Source of the DNA: Pseudorhodobacter antarcticus
GTDB taxonomy: Bacteria > Pseudomonadota > Alphaproteobacteria > Rhodobacterales > Rhodobacteraceae
Reading direction: 5' to 3'
Length of the DNA: 64,000 nucleotides
NCBI GenBank assembly: GCA_945860375.1
Contig: CAMAQR010000003.1
Span: 62,001 to 126,000, forward strand
Shown here piece after piece: positions 8,655 to 17,764 of this stretch (position 1 is its first letter; each line of letters starts with the position of its first letter). The notes under the pieces were generated by a model, which was not told where the DNA came from, made no database searches, and saw only the letters and a program-made list of their open reading frames with translations. The translations under genes and the position numbers were made by a program.

Positions 8655-9325
8655 TGTTGTTTCAGGTCACGGATCTGGTGAAAACCTTCGGGTCGGGCGA
8701 CACCGAAACCCGCGTGCTGCGCGGGCTGAACCTGACGCTGCCAAAGGGCGAAATGGCGGCACTGTTGGGGCCATCGGGGTCTGGCAAAAGCACGCTGCTG
8801 ACCATTTTGGGCACGCTGATGCAACCGACCTCGGGCGGGCATACCATGCTGGGGGTTGATCTGACGGCGGCCAGCGATGCCGAGTTGACCGAGTTTCGCA
8901 ACCGTCACATCGGCTTTGTGTTTCAGTTTCACAACCTGCTGCCCGACTTTACCGCGCTGGAAAATGTCATTTTTCCGACCGCCATTCGCGAGGGCCGTGA
9001 AACCGCCACCGCACGGGCGCGGGGGGCGGATTTGCTGACGCGCATGGGTCTGGCCGACCGCATCCACTTTCCCAGTGCCAATCTATCGGGCGGCCAGAAA
9101 CAGCGGGTGGCGGTGGCGCGCGCGCTTATGAACCGCCCGGAACTGGTGCTGGCCGATGAGCCCACCGGCAACCTTGACCGGGAATCTGCGATGCAGGTGA
9201 TGGAGCTGATCGCCAAGATCAACGCGGAAGAAGGCAGCAGTTTCCTGATCTCGACCCATGACGAAAAAATCGCGTCCTTGTGCGCGCGTCAGATCGTGGT
9301 GGGGGAGGGGCAGGTCACGGGATAG
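8654..9325 (+). CDS. ABC exporter ATPase, LolD/MacB type
   Basis: A 223-residue nucleotide-binding protein. Walker A is GPSGSGKST, followed by a Q-loop in FVFQFHNLLPDFTALEN, signature LSGGQKQRVAVARAL, Walker B VLADEPTGNLD and the switch histidine in ISTHD. The short length and sequence order match LolD/MacB/FtsE ATPases that pair with FtsX-type permeases. The ATG at 8654 overlaps the permease stop (TGATG); a GTG one codon earlier is possible. It is cytoplasmic and completes the three-gene exporter. Confidence 0.92.
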   Translation: MLFQVTDLVKTFGSGDTETRVLRGLNLTLPKGEMAALLGPSGSGKSTLLTILGTLMQPTSGGHTMLGVDLTAASDAELTEFRNRHIGFVFQFHNLLPDFTALENVIFPTAIREGRETATARARGADLLTRMGLADRIHFPSANLSGGQKQRVAVARALMNRPELVLADEPTGNLDRESAMQVMELIAKINAEEGSSFLISTHDEKIASLCARQIVVGEGQVTG

Positions 9326-9543
9326 CGTCCTGCCCGCATTGGCAGGCCTGCGTGACCCTGATGCCACCGCCCGGCCCGGACGGCGCAAAGCGACCCAACC
9401 CAAACCTGCATCAGTTTGGCGCCGTCAAAAGCGTGGCATGATGACACCAGAAGCGCCCCTAACCGCGCTTTGGTGTTGTTGCACAGTAAGTGTACCGTTG
9501 GGGTGACATTGAGCCAGTCCTCGTCAATGAAACCCCAACGCTT

Positions 9544-10296
9544 TTAAGGCAGCAGCGGGCCGTCATGATCCAGATAGGCGCGATCGAAGCCGGAAAATGC
9601 GATCAGGGCATCGTAATTGTCAAAGGTGACCCTGCCCTTTTGGAACGTCAGCAGCCCCTCTTCGCGCAATTCGCGCAGCACGCGGTTGACGTGGATGGCA
9701 CTTAGGCCCAAGGCATCGGCCAACAGGTATTGCGACAGCGGGCACAGATAGCCTGCCTTGGTGCCCATCCCCACCAACCGCAGCCGCGCGCCCAGTTCCA
9801 GCAGAAAATGCGCCATGCGTTCAGTGGCACTGCGGCGGCCCAGATCGATCAGATGTTCCACCACCATCGCTTCGTCCCGCGAGGCTGCCCACAGGATGGC
9901 GGTGGCCAGCCGCGGGGTTTTGGTGAAGGCGTCCAGTATCTCTTGTTCCCTGATCTCTGACGCTTGAATCCGGGTGATGGGTTCGACATTGTGGTCGGAT
10001 GTGCGGAACAACACCGACCGCAGGCCCAGAAAATCACCCGGAATCTGAAAGTCGACAATCTGGCGGGTGCCGCCCGGCAGTATTTTGTAAGAACAGGCCC
10101 AGCCAGAGGCGACGATATAGGCCGCATGATCAACTTGTCCCTGGTGGATCATATCGCGGCCTGCCACGAAGCTGCGTCTACGCCGGTAAACATCGGACAA
10201 AACTGACAAATCATCTTGGGAGAGACGCACGAAAGCCGACAGTTTACGGGCAAAGGGGCTTTCGACGATGGAAAGCCCGGTGCCTTTATTCCCCAT
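9544..10296 (-). CDS. Crp/Fnr-family transcriptional regulator
   Basis: A 250-residue regulator with an N-terminal cyclic-nucleotide-binding-like beta-roll (about residues 25-145, including the P-G-D-F-L-G-L-R phosphate-cassette-like stretch). A dimer helix follows, then a C-terminal winged helix with LSQYLLADALGLSAIHVNRVLRELR, the Crp-type recognition helix. There is no N-terminal cluster of cysteines, so it is not an iron-sulfur FNR. The ligand is unknown; the closest general class is the alphaproteobacterial Crp/Fnr proteins of stress and redox control. It stands alone, convergent to the exporter operon and divergent from a small unknown gene, with about 120 bp between the divergent starts where the promoters should lie. 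No clear TTGAT-N4-ATCAA box was found there. Confidence 0.88.
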   Translation of the reverse strand: MGNKGTGLSIVESPFARKLSAFVRLSQDDLSVLSDVYRRRRSFVAGRDMIHQGQVDHAAYIVASGWACSYKILPGGTRQIVDFQIPGDFLGLRSVLFRTSDHNVEPITRIQASEIREQEILDAFTKTPRLATAILWAASRDEAMVVEHLIDLGRRSATERMAHFLLELGARLRLVGMGTKAGYLCPLSQYLLADALGLSAIHVNRVLRELREEGLLTFQKGRVTFDNYDALIAFSGFDRAYLDHDGPLLP

Positions 10297-10471
10297 ATTT
10301 TATCCCTTTGGATAAGCATTCGGGCCAAAGGTGACCCGGCACTATCTTCTGTGCATTGCGACGGTGGACACTGATACAGATTAGCACAAATCGCCGTTTA
10401 CTTGCAAATATATCCCCGTGATGGCCAGCAACATGATACCGCTACAGACTCACTACAGAAAGTCAAACCAG

Positions 10472-10708
10472 ATGACCGTTGCTCCTGACGTTGCCGGACT
10501 TGCCGCGCTTGCAATCTGCGAATCTTTGTTGCTTGCGCTGAACGATGGCAAGATCCTTCCCGAAATCGAGATCATGGGGATCTTGAAGGACGCCGCCGCC
10601 TCGCATGAAAACGCGGCCACCGAAGGGGACAACAAGGTCAGACACACAGCCGTTGCGGATCTGATCAACAACATCATCAACAGCGGAAACTCGGTCCGCC
10701 ACCGCTAG
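10472..10708 (+). CDS. Small conserved hypothetical protein
   Basis: A protein of about 78 residues, starting MTVAPDVAGLAALAI. An upstream in-frame ATG at 10418 would add 18 residues but reads as leader. It is mostly helical, with a hydrophobic first half and a hydrophilic second half with several Asn/His, and has no signal peptide. Similar short proteins of unknown role occur in Rhodobacterales and Rhizobiales. It is divergent from the Crp/Fnr gene and its stop overlaps the stop of the DUF3309 gene on the other strand. No function can be assigned. Confidence 0.6.
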   Translation: MTVAPDVAGLAALAICESLLLALNDGKILPEIEIMGILKDAAASHENAATEGDNKVRHTAVADLINNIINSGNSVRHR

Positions 10709-10866
10709 GGTGAAATCCGCTCTGTCAGCAGCAAAATCATCAAAATCACGATCACAATGCCCAAAATGCCGCTGGGGATATATCCCCATTTGGCGCTGTG
10801 CGGCCACTGCGGCAAAACCGCGACCAGCAACGGCACCAAAATGACAATCAGGATGTTGTAAAGCAT
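10705..10866 (-). CDS. DUF3309-family small membrane protein
   Basis: A 53-residue protein starting MLYNILIVILVPLLVAVLPQWP, with two transmembrane helices separated by the conserved P-x-W-P-H-S-x-x-W-G-Y-x-P-S-G turn that defines DUF3309. An excellent ribosome site (AAGGAG) sits 7 bases before the ATG, which decides this start over the longer open frame. The family is common in alpha- and betaproteobacteria and often responds to envelope or general stress; the molecular role is unknown. It ends tail-to-tail with the small hypothetical gene. Confidence 0.85.
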   Translation of the reverse strand: MLYNILIVILVPLLVAVLPQWPHSAKWGYIPSGILGIVIVILMILLLTERISP

Positions 10867-11499
10867 CGGCGCTCCTTGCGGGATGGCCATGTCAATGGAT
10901 GCATCCGTTTCCCACCGGGGCATCGGCGGGCATGAGCCAGAATTAGGCCAAACCCGCCACAAAAAACTAATCTGTATCAATGCTCTGGCTGAATAATGGG
11001 CAGCGCGCGATCATGTGATCAGGCGCTGATCTGCAATTCAGGATTGCGCCGCGCCGCCTGCATTTCGGATGATCGGGTCTGGCTGACCCTTGCCGCTGCG
11101 CCCTGTGTGCTTGTGTCGGCGTGCTGGACGCAGCCCTGCCCGTCCTTGAAGGCCGCCCTGCGCCCCGGCGCGCGTGATTTCCGCCGCAAGCGTCAGACCG
11201 CGCCGCCAGTTTGCTGGAACGCGGGGCTCTGGATCGGGCGGTTGCCCTGACCGGGGCCAATGGCAGGCCGCCGATCCGCTCCGGCGACGTGAACCGGGTG
11301 GGTGAGCCGGGCCATGGAGCGTGACGGCGGGAGGGTATCGCTATGGCACCTTTGGGGGCGGCAGGCTGCTGGGGTCGGCTGCGTCGCCGGACTGTCAGAT
11401 CAACCGCATCGCGCGGTCTTTGGCGGCATTGTCCGTTGTGGATGGCAAGCTGACCCTGCCCAAAACGGCACCCCAAGGGCGGCTGGAGAGCGAGAGGAT
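10867..11499. other. Intergenic stretch with no supported gene
   Basis: About 630 bases between the DUF3309 start and the P-type ATPase stop. Open frames exist on both strands but are rich in Arg/Pro/Ala, as expected for high-GC shadow frames. They lack ribosome sites and resemble no family known to me. The left end should contain the DUF3309 promoter. Confidence 0.5.
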
Positions 11500-14058
11500 C
11501 TACCCTCGCGCGGCCCGACTGCGGCGCAGGGCGCTTTGCCACAGCGGTTTCAGCAGTTCGAGCACCACCAGCACCGTCGCCCCTGCCAAGGGCGGGATGG
11601 CCAGATGTTCGGGGGCAAGGGCGGCAAACCCGAACAGATCGCGGGCGGGTTGCCAGAACAAAGTGACGGCCAGCAGGCCCGCCACGATGGGCAGCACCAC
11701 CGCCAGCGCCCGGTTGGGCCGCGACAGCGCAGTCAGGATGGAGGCCGACATCGACCGATCCACAAAGATCAACGCCACGATGCCCGTTATCAGCGCAGCG
11801 AAGGTCAGCCCGCGCACCTGATCCTCTGACAGGCCATAGCCGGGGGCGAGTGCAAAAATCGTGGCCGTCACCGCCAGAACCAGCGCGCCTTGCAGCAGGC
11901 TCCAGACGATCGTGGGGCCGGAAAACAGCGGCTCGGCAGGTGGGCGCGGCGGGCGGGTCATCACGCCCTCTTCTTCGGTTTCAGCCTCGAACACCAGCGA
12001 ACAGACCGGGTCGATCACCATTTCCAGAAAGGCGATGTGCATGGGGCCAAACAGGATCGGCATTCCGAACAGCAAAGGCATCAGCGCCAGCCCGGCAATC
12101 GGCACATGCACGGCCAGAATGAAGCTCATGGCCTTGCGCAGGTTGCCGTAAATGCGCCGCCCCAGCCGCACCGTGGTGACGATGGACCCGAAATCGTCGT
12201 CCAGCAGCACGATGCTGGCCGCTTCACGGGCAACATCGGTGCCGCGCCCGCCCATCGCCACGCCGATATGCGCGGCCTTCAGCGAGGGCGCGTCATTGAC
12301 CCCGTCACCCGTCATCGCCACCACGGCCCCGCTGGCTTTCAACGCCATGACAATGCGCAGCTTTTGTTCCGGCATGATGCGGGCAAAGATCGTCACATCG
12401 CACACCGCGACGGCCAGACCTTCGTCCGACAGTGCCGCCAGTTCGGTTCCGGTGATCACCCGTTCGCCCTGCAACCCCGCCTGCGCCGCAATGGTGCGTG
12501 CTGTGGCGGGATAGTCGCCCGTGATCATGATCACGCGGATACCGGCACTGCGGCACTGCGCCACCGCTTCGGGGACCGAGGCGCGCAGGGGGTCGGCCAA
12601 ACCCACCAGCCCCAGAAAGCGGAAGGCGAAATCGCGCTGGCTGTCGGGCAGGTTCGCCCCGGCAAAAGCCGCCTCTGCCACCCCCAGCACCCGCAGACCC
12701 GCCGCTGCCATCTGATCGACCTGAACCGTCAGCGCGGCACGGGCCGTGGCGTCCAGCCGGCACAGATCGGCCATCGCCTCGGGCGCGCCCTTGGCCGCGA
12801 CCTGCCAGCCCGCGCCGGGGGCCTGCCACACCTGCGACATCGCCAGCAGATCGGGGGTAAGCGCATAGCTGCGCACCAACTGGCGGCCCATACCGGGCAG
12901 GGTTTCACCGCCCCGCAGATCGGCCTGCGCCAAGGCGTGGAACGCCTTTTCCATTGGATCAAACGGTTCCGGGGCCGAAGCCATCACCCCCGCCGCCGCC
13001 AATTCGCGAAATGCCTCGGGCAGCGACGCGCCCACCGTCAGCGCGCTGCCATCGGCCAGCCGCAACTGCGCAATCGTCATGCGGTTTTCGGTCAGCGTGC
13101 CGGTCTTGTCGGTACACAGCACCGAGGCCGCTCCCAGCGATTCAATGGCCGAGGCCCGCCGCGTCAGCACGCGCGCCTTGGAAATACGCCACGCGCCCAT
13201 CGCCATGAACACCGCCAGCACCATCGGAAACTCTTCTGGCAGCATCGACATGCCAACCGCAATGCCCGCCAAAACGCCTTCCAGCCATCCCCCGCGCAAC
13301 AGGCCATAAAGCACCACAACCGCCACGCTGACCGCCGCACCGACAGCGGCGAACACCAGAACCAGCTTGCGCATCTGGCGTTGCAGGTGTGGCGTCTCGA
13401 TCTCCAGCTTGCCCAGTGAGGTGCCGATCTTGCCGATCTCTGTCGCCGGACCCGTTGCCACCACCCCGGCGATCGCCGTGCCCCCGACGATCAAACTGCC
13501 GGAATAGACCATCGGCTGATCTTCCCCGCCCGGCCGGGCCTCTGCCACCACTTGACCCACACGTTTGCGCACCGGAACCGCCTCGCCGGTCAGCAGGGAT
13601 TCATCTGCGGTCAGGCCCTGCGCCGTCACAAGCGTGGCGTCAGCGGGAACGCGGTCGCCTTCGGACAGCACGATCAGATCGCCGCGCACAACCTCGCGCC
13701 CGGCAACCCGCTGACGCTGTCCATCACGAATGACCAAAGCGCGCGGGCTGGTCAGGTCGCGCAGCGCCTCCAGCACACGCTCTGTCCGGGCCTCTTGCAC
13801 CACGGTGATACCCACTGACAGGCAGGCAAAGGCCAGCAGGATCAGCGCCTCTTCGCGGTTGCCCAGCAAAAGGTAAACCGCCCCGCCCGCGATCAGCAGC
13901 GCCAGCATCGGCTCGCGCAGCACGTCAAACACGATGCGCAACGGCGATCTGCGCCGCGCCCGCGGCAGCTCATTCATGCCCTCAGCCGCCAACCGGGCCC
14001 CGGCTTCGGCGGCGGTCAAGCCTCGGCTGGCGGGCGACGCGACGACGGGGCTACTCAT
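11500..14058 (-). CDS. Cation-translocating P-type ATPase (HAD-IC family)
   Basis: An 852-residue P-type ATPase. It has an N-terminal cation-ATPase domain, an actuator domain with LTGEA at residues 156-160 (usual motif TGES), and PEEFP at 274-278 in the ion-binding helix where Ca2+ pumps have PEGLP. The phosphorylated Asp317 lies in CTDKTGTLT, and the hinge motif TGDGVNDAPSLKAA is present. A C-terminal block of four to five helices completes the fold. The PEEFP motif and helix count fit bacterial P2-like pumps of uncertain ion specificity (Ca2+, Mn2+ or Mg2+ are possible). The start MSSPVV was chosen because the 55 codons upstream are low-complexity and unlike the family. It lies in the inner membrane. 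No regulator or partner is adjacent. Confidence 0.9.
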   Translation of the reverse strand: MSSPVVASPASRGLTAAEAGARLAAEGMNELPRARRRSPLRIVFDVLREPMLALLIAGGAVYLLLGNREEALILLAFACLSVGITVVQEARTERVLEALRDLTSPRALVIRDGQRQRVAGREVVRGDLIVLSEGDRVPADATLVTAQGLTADESLLTGEAVPVRKRVGQVVAEARPGGEDQPMVYSGSLIVGGTAIAGVVATGPATEIGKIGTSLGKLEIETPHLQRQMRKLVLVFAAVGAAVSVAVVVLYGLLRGGWLEGVLAGIAVGMSMLPEEFPMVLAVFMAMGAWRISKARVLTRRASAIESLGAASVLCTDKTGTLTENRMTIAQLRLADGSALTVGASLPEAFRELAAAGVMASAPEPFDPMEKAFHALAQADLRGGETLPGMGRQLVRSYALTPDLLAMSQVWQAPGAGWQVAAKGAPEAMADLCRLDATARAALTVQVDQMAAAGLRVLGVAEAAFAGANLPDSQRDFAFRFLGLVGLADPLRASVPEAVAQCRSAGIRVIMITGDYPATARTIAAQAGLQGERVITGTELAALSDEGLAVAVCDVTIFARIMPEQKLRIVMALKASGAVVAMTGDGVNDAPSLKAAHIGVAMGGRGTDVAREAASIVLLDDDFGSIVTTVRLGRRIYGNLRKAMSFILAVHVPIAGLALMPLLFGMPILFGPMHIAFLEMVIDPVCSLVFEAETEEEGVMTRPPRPPAEPLFSGPTIVWSLLQGALVLAVTATIFALAPGYGLSEDQVRGLTFAALITGIVALIFVDRSMSASILTALSRPNRALAVVLPIVAGLLAVTLFWQPARDLFGFAALAPEHLAIPPLAGATVLVVLELLKPLWQSALRRSRAARG

Positions 14059-14545
14059 TTCAACATTCCATTCCGATGCGGCGTGCCGCCTTGGCAGGAT
14101 GTTGACACGAAAAAGGCCAGGGTTGCTTTGATATGGATCAGCACAGATCGCCAGCGCTGCCAGAGCCCGTGACGGCGCAGCGGCGCTGTCGGGGCAAGGT
14201 CGGTCACCTCGACTGGGTGCCATGCCCGCGCAACGCGGTGCGCCTCGCCAGACACGAACGCCTCGATGTATCCTTCGGCCACAACCAGTTTCGGCGCCCG
14301 GATTGGCCTTTCAGGTGGACACACTCGGGCGTCAGCAGCGACGTGACAGGTGTCTGTTTGGTTGCCCACAGTCTGGCAACGCCGCTGCAATCCTGCATCC
14401 CCAAAACTCCAACGCCAAGGTGACATTTGTTCCACTCCACCACAAACCTGTTGTTAGATTTGGAGATGGTCATTTCACCTGCGGCGCAGAACTGCTTGAG
14501 TTATGGAGCGTAAAGAGTCATGAAGCGGCGAGGAGAACCAACGCA
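14059..14545. other. Intergenic stretch between divergent P-type ATPase and small membrane protein
   Basis: About 490 bases that should contain both promoters. A minus-strand frame (about 14180-14300) reads VVAEGYIEAFVSGEAHRVAR and faintly resembles a peptide-fold fragment, but it has no start, no ribosome site and no identifiable family. No gene is called. Confidence 0.45.
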
Positions 14546-14830
14546 ATGCCAGCATTTATCGACCTTGTGACAACTGCGCTTGCCGACCCGTTTCGGATCG
14601 CCCTTCTGGCGGCGCTTGTGTTTACCCAACGTCGGACGGCAGGGCAAACGGGCACCGTGATACCGCTGGCTTTGGGGGTGGCTTTCGTCGCTTTGATGAT
14701 CCCGATGACCATGGGTTATGACGAAAGCCTTGGGATGCCCATCGTGGTTGCTGCGGGTATCGTGGCGAATAGCGTGCTTTTGGTCCCGATCCTGTTGATC
14801 CTGCGGCTGTGGCAGAACCGCCGCCCCTGA
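14546..14830 (+). CDS. Small integral membrane protein, unknown function
   Basis: A 94-residue protein with three predicted transmembrane segments: ALADPFRIALLAALVF, a middle segment VIPLALGVAFVALMIPMTMG, and a C-terminal segment ending in LLVPILLILRLW. A good ribosome site (GCGAGGAG, 9 bases before the ATG) fixes the start. No family recognised beyond similarity to small alphaproteobacterial membrane proteins. It is monocistronic as far as can be seen and faces the MFS gene tail-to-tail. Confidence 0.65.
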   Translation: MPAFIDLVTTALADPFRIALLAALVFTQRRTAGQTGTVIPLALGVAFVALMIPMTMGYDESLGMPIVVAAGIVANSVLLVPILLILRLWQNRRP

Positions 14831-15030
14831 TCGGCTTGTGACCTGACGCCCACTTTGCCAAACAGTCTACCGCAGCGGGCCGTTTGAATGGCCTGCCGTG
14901 CGGCAAGACAAAAGTCAGTCCTGACGCGGGATAGGTCAGCACAGTTGCCGTTGACCCGCTTTTGTTCAGAAAAACTCCGCGCTACCCCGTCGGCACGGCG
15001 CCGGCACTATGCAAAACTTGACAGCACAAA

Positions 15031-15064
15031 TGAAGAAGGCCGCGCAGGTTTCCCCGCGCGGCCC
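15031..15064 (-). terminator. Rho-independent terminator of the transporter/adk/acs operon
   Basis: A perfect 8-bp GC stem (GGCCGCGC / GCGCGGCC) with a 10-base loop lies 21 bases past the transporter stop and is followed on the minus strand by TTCTTCA, a short U-rich run. Position and structure fit an intrinsic terminator for the minus-strand genes. Confidence 0.8.
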
Positions 15065-15084
15065 TTGGTTCATTTCAGTTCGCC

Positions 15085-16959
15085 TTAGTTGTTGGCGTCC
15101 GAGAAGATGTCTTTCTTGTGGGTGTTGTTCGGCACGAAGATTGCGCCAATCACCACGGTCATCAAAGCAACCACGATGGCATACCACAGGCCGTAGTAAA
15201 TGTTGCCTTGCTGGGCCGACATTGCGAAGGCCGTAGCGGGCAACAGACCACCGAACCAACCGTTACCGATGTGGTAGGGCAGCGACAGACCCGAGTAGCG
15301 GATACGGGTTGGGAACAGTTCCACCAGCATGGCGGCGATCGGGCCGTACACCATCGTCACCAGAACGATGAGGTAGGTCAGGATGGCGATGATCGTCAGC
15401 TTTTGCGCGGTGAAGATGTCGATGAAGTTCGACGCCACTGCGACGGTGGTGTTGTCCTTGGCCACCAGCGGATAGCCCGCTGCGGTCAAAGCATCTGCCA
15501 CGCCTTTGTCGAAGGTGCCCTTGACGGCTTTGGCAGCGTCCAGAGCGGCTTTCGCAGCATCCTTGGCGGCTTGATCGGTGCCCTTGTCGGCTTCTTCCAT
15601 GGCAGCGGTCAAAGCTTTGACCTCTGCGCCGTTTTTCGCAGCATCGTAGCCGATGATCACAGTTTCACCGATTTTGATGGTCGCCGGTGTGCCAGCTTCG
15701 CCGTCAACGGTCGTCGAGTTGACCGAGAACGAGTACAGCTTGGCTTTGGCGATGTCGCAAGCGTTGGTGAACTTGACGGTGCCAGTCGGGTTGAACTGGA
15801 ACGAGCAGTCAGCCGGGTCAGCCGTCACGGTGACTTCGGTCTGGTGTGCCGCAGCCAGCATCGGGTTCGCGGTTTGGGTCAGCAGTTTGAACACCGGGAA
15901 GTAAGTCAGTGCCGCAATCAGGCAACCGGCCAGAATGATCGGCTTGCGGCCGATACGGTCAGACAGACTGCCGAAGAAGATAAAGCCGTAGGTGCCAAGG
16001 ATCAGCGACCATGCCACCATCACGTTGGCAGTAAAGCTGTCGACCTTGATCACGTTTTGCATGAAGAACAGCGCGTAGAACTGGCCCGAGTACCATACCA
16101 CGGCTTGACCAGCGGTCAGACCCAGAAGGGCGATGATCGCGATCTTGCCGTTTCTCCAGGTGCCGAACGCTTCGCGCAGCGGAGCCTTGGACGCAGCGCC
16201 TTCTTCTTTCATCTTTTTGAAAGCAGGCGATTCGTTCATTTGCAGACGGATGTAAAGCGACACCAACAACAGCGCGAGCGAGGCGATGAACGGGATGCGC
16301 CAGCCCCAGGCGTTGAAGGCTTTCATCATCTGCGGCGTGCCATCAGCTTGCATCACAGCAGCGCCGACAGCGTCCAGAACCGGCTGGTCCGGGTAGGCGC
16401 CGTTGACATAACCCTGCACCGACAAAATCACGACCAGCGAAAGCAGCAGGCCAAGGGTTGCGGTGGTCTGGATGAATGCGGTGAAGTAACCGCGCTGGTT
16501 GGCGGGTGCGTGCTCTGCCACATAAACGGCGGCGCCACCGTATTCACCACCCAGTGCCAGACCCTGCAACATGCGCAGTGCGACAAGGATGATCGGAGCA
16601 GCAATGCCCCACGACTGGTAGCCGGGCAAAATACCGACGAGGAAGGTCGACAGACCCATGATCATGATGGTGGCAAGGAAGGTGTACTTCCGGCCAATCA
16701 AGTCGCCCATGGCGCCAAAGAACAGCGCACCGAACGGGCGCACAATGAAGCCTGCGGCAAAGGCCAGAAGGGCGAACACGTTCCGCGTGGCTTCCGGGAA
16801 AGCCGTGAAGAAGTTTGCACCGATCATGGCTGCAAGCGAGCCGTAAAGGTAGAAGTCGTACCATTCGAAAATCGTGCCTGCGGACGAAGCAAGGATAACC
16901 TTCTTCTCTTCCGCGGTCATTGGGCGCGAGCGATCACGCACGTCATTCATCGTAGCCAT
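15085..16959 (-). CDS. MFS transporter, metabolite:H+ symporter (MHS) family, with periplasmic insert
   Basis: A 624-residue MFS protein of the ProP/ShiA/KgtP class (normal length about 430-550). The first six helices include FEWYDFYLYG and the D-x-x-G-R-K loop (GDLIGRKYTFL); the second G-R-K loop is SDRIGRKP. Between helices 9 and 10 an insert of about 150 residues (roughly 375-525) is hydrophilic and Ala/Lys-rich, with two cysteines that could form a disulfide (DCSFQF and NACDIA). It should be periplasmic. A strong GGAGGAGG ribosome site precedes the ATG. It lies downstream of adk and acs on the same strand, with about 140 bp after adk. A short-chain acid such as acetate or propionate is a reasonable guess at the substrate, from context only. 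Confidence 0.85.
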   Translation of the reverse strand: MATMNDVRDRSRPMTAEEKKVILASSAGTIFEWYDFYLYGSLAAMIGANFFTAFPEATRNVFALLAFAAGFIVRPFGALFFGAMGDLIGRKYTFLATIMIMGLSTFLVGILPGYQSWGIAAPIILVALRMLQGLALGGEYGGAAVYVAEHAPANQRGYFTAFIQTTATLGLLLSLVVILSVQGYVNGAYPDQPVLDAVGAAVMQADGTPQMMKAFNAWGWRIPFIASLALLLVSLYIRLQMNESPAFKKMKEEGAASKAPLREAFGTWRNGKIAIIALLGLTAGQAVVWYSGQFYALFFMQNVIKVDSFTANVMVAWSLILGTYGFIFFGSLSDRIGRKPIILAGCLIAALTYFPVFKLLTQTANPMLAAAHQTEVTVTADPADCSFQFNPTGTVKFTNACDIAKAKLYSFSVNSTTVDGEAGTPATIKIGETVIIGYDAAKNGAEVKALTAAMEEADKGTDQAAKDAAKAALDAAKAVKGTFDKGVADALTAAGYPLVAKDNTTVAVASNFIDIFTAQKLTIIAILTYLIVLVTMVYGPIAAMLVELFPTRIRYSGLSLPYHIGNGWFGGLLPATAFAMSAQQGNIYYGLWYAIVVALMTVVIGAIFVPNNTHKKDIFSDANN

Positions 16960-17095
16960 GTGGCCTCCTCCGATTTGTCCAACCCTTGTGGGTCAGGTCC
17001 CTGTTCCAGATGCCTTTTCCGGTCTTGTTCCCCTGCGGGGCCGGATAAAGCGCCTGTCTCCCAATTCCTGCGCAATACGGTGCAGAAATATTCCC

Positions 17096-17764
17096 TTAGG
17101 CCGCAACTCCTTGGACAATGCTGCCCAATTCGGTGCGGATATCGGCGATGGCACCCATCGCGTCGATTTGTTGCAACACACCCTTGCCCCGGTAATGAGC
17201 AATAAGCGGTGCGGTCTGTGCGTGATAGGCTTTCAGCCGCTCGCGCACGGTGGTCGCGTTGTCGTCGGCCCGGCGTTTCATGTCGGTGCCGCCGCATTTG
17301 TCACAAACGCCTGCATGTGCGGGACGCTTGAATTCGTCATGATAGCCTTCGCCGCATTTGGCGCAGGTGAACCGGCCAGAAACGCGGCCCACCATGGCTT
17401 CGTCATCCACTTCAAGGTTGATGGCGGCAGTGACTTTTTGGCCTGTCTCGGCCAGAAGTGCGTCCAGCGATGCCGCTTGGCCGTCGGTGCGCGGAAAGCC
17501 GTCCAGAATCACACCTTTGGCGATGTCTGGCTGGGCCATGCGGTCCTTCAGAATGGCCAGCACGATATCATCGCTGACAAGCTGGCCGGATTCCATCACC
17601 GCTTTGGCTTTTTGGCCAGCCTCAGTGCCCGCAGCCACCGCTGCGCGCAGCAAGTCCCCGGTGGAAAGCTGGATCAGACCGAAGTCCTCTTCCAGCATCC
17701 GGGCTTGGGTGCCTTTGCCTGCGCCGGGCGGCCCCAGCAAGATCAGAACGGGCGCGCTCATCAT
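17096..17764 (-). CDS. adk: Adenylate kinase (zinc-LID type)
   Basis: A 222-residue adenylate kinase, interconverting ATP + AMP and 2 ADP in the cytoplasm. It has the P-loop GPPGAGKGTQA, the AMP-binding STGDLLRAAV and GFPRTDGQA motifs, and a long LID with four cysteines (FTCAKCG ... GVCDKCGG) that binds zinc. The first of two adjacent ATG codons directly follows the acs stop (TAAATGATG), so it is translationally coupled to acs; the second ATG may be the real start. Coupling with acetyl-CoA synthetase makes sense because Acs releases AMP, which adenylate kinase recycles. A second, ribosomal-cluster adk copy is usual in these bacteria, so this may be a specialised paralogue. Confidence 0.95.
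   Translation of the reverse strand: MMSAPVLILLGPPGAGKGTQARMLEEDFGLIQLSTGDLLRAAVAAGTEAGQKAKAVMESGQLVSDDIVLAILKDRMAQPDIAKGVILDGFPRTDGQAASLDALLAETGQKVTAAINLEVDDEAMVGRVSGRFTCAKCGEGYHDEFKRPAHAGVCDKCGGTDMKRRADDNATTVRERLKAYHAQTAPLIAHYRGKGVLQQIDAMGAIADIRTELGSIVQGVAA

Noticed and set aside
10297..10471. Possible FNR/Crp box in the divergent promoter region of the Crp/Fnr gene
   Set aside because: No TTGAT-N4-ATCAA or TGTGA-N6-TCACA match could be found.
11142..11480. Plus-strand open pieces such as SLAALSVVDGKLTLPKTAP
   Set aside because: Reminiscent of AsmA-like repeats but too short and interrupted; not supportable as a gene or a named remnant.
14180..14435. Minus-strand stretch with VVAEGYIEAFVSGEAHRVAR
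   Set aside because: Looked like a fragment of a small peptidase-like protein but has no start, no ribosome site and cannot be placed in a family.
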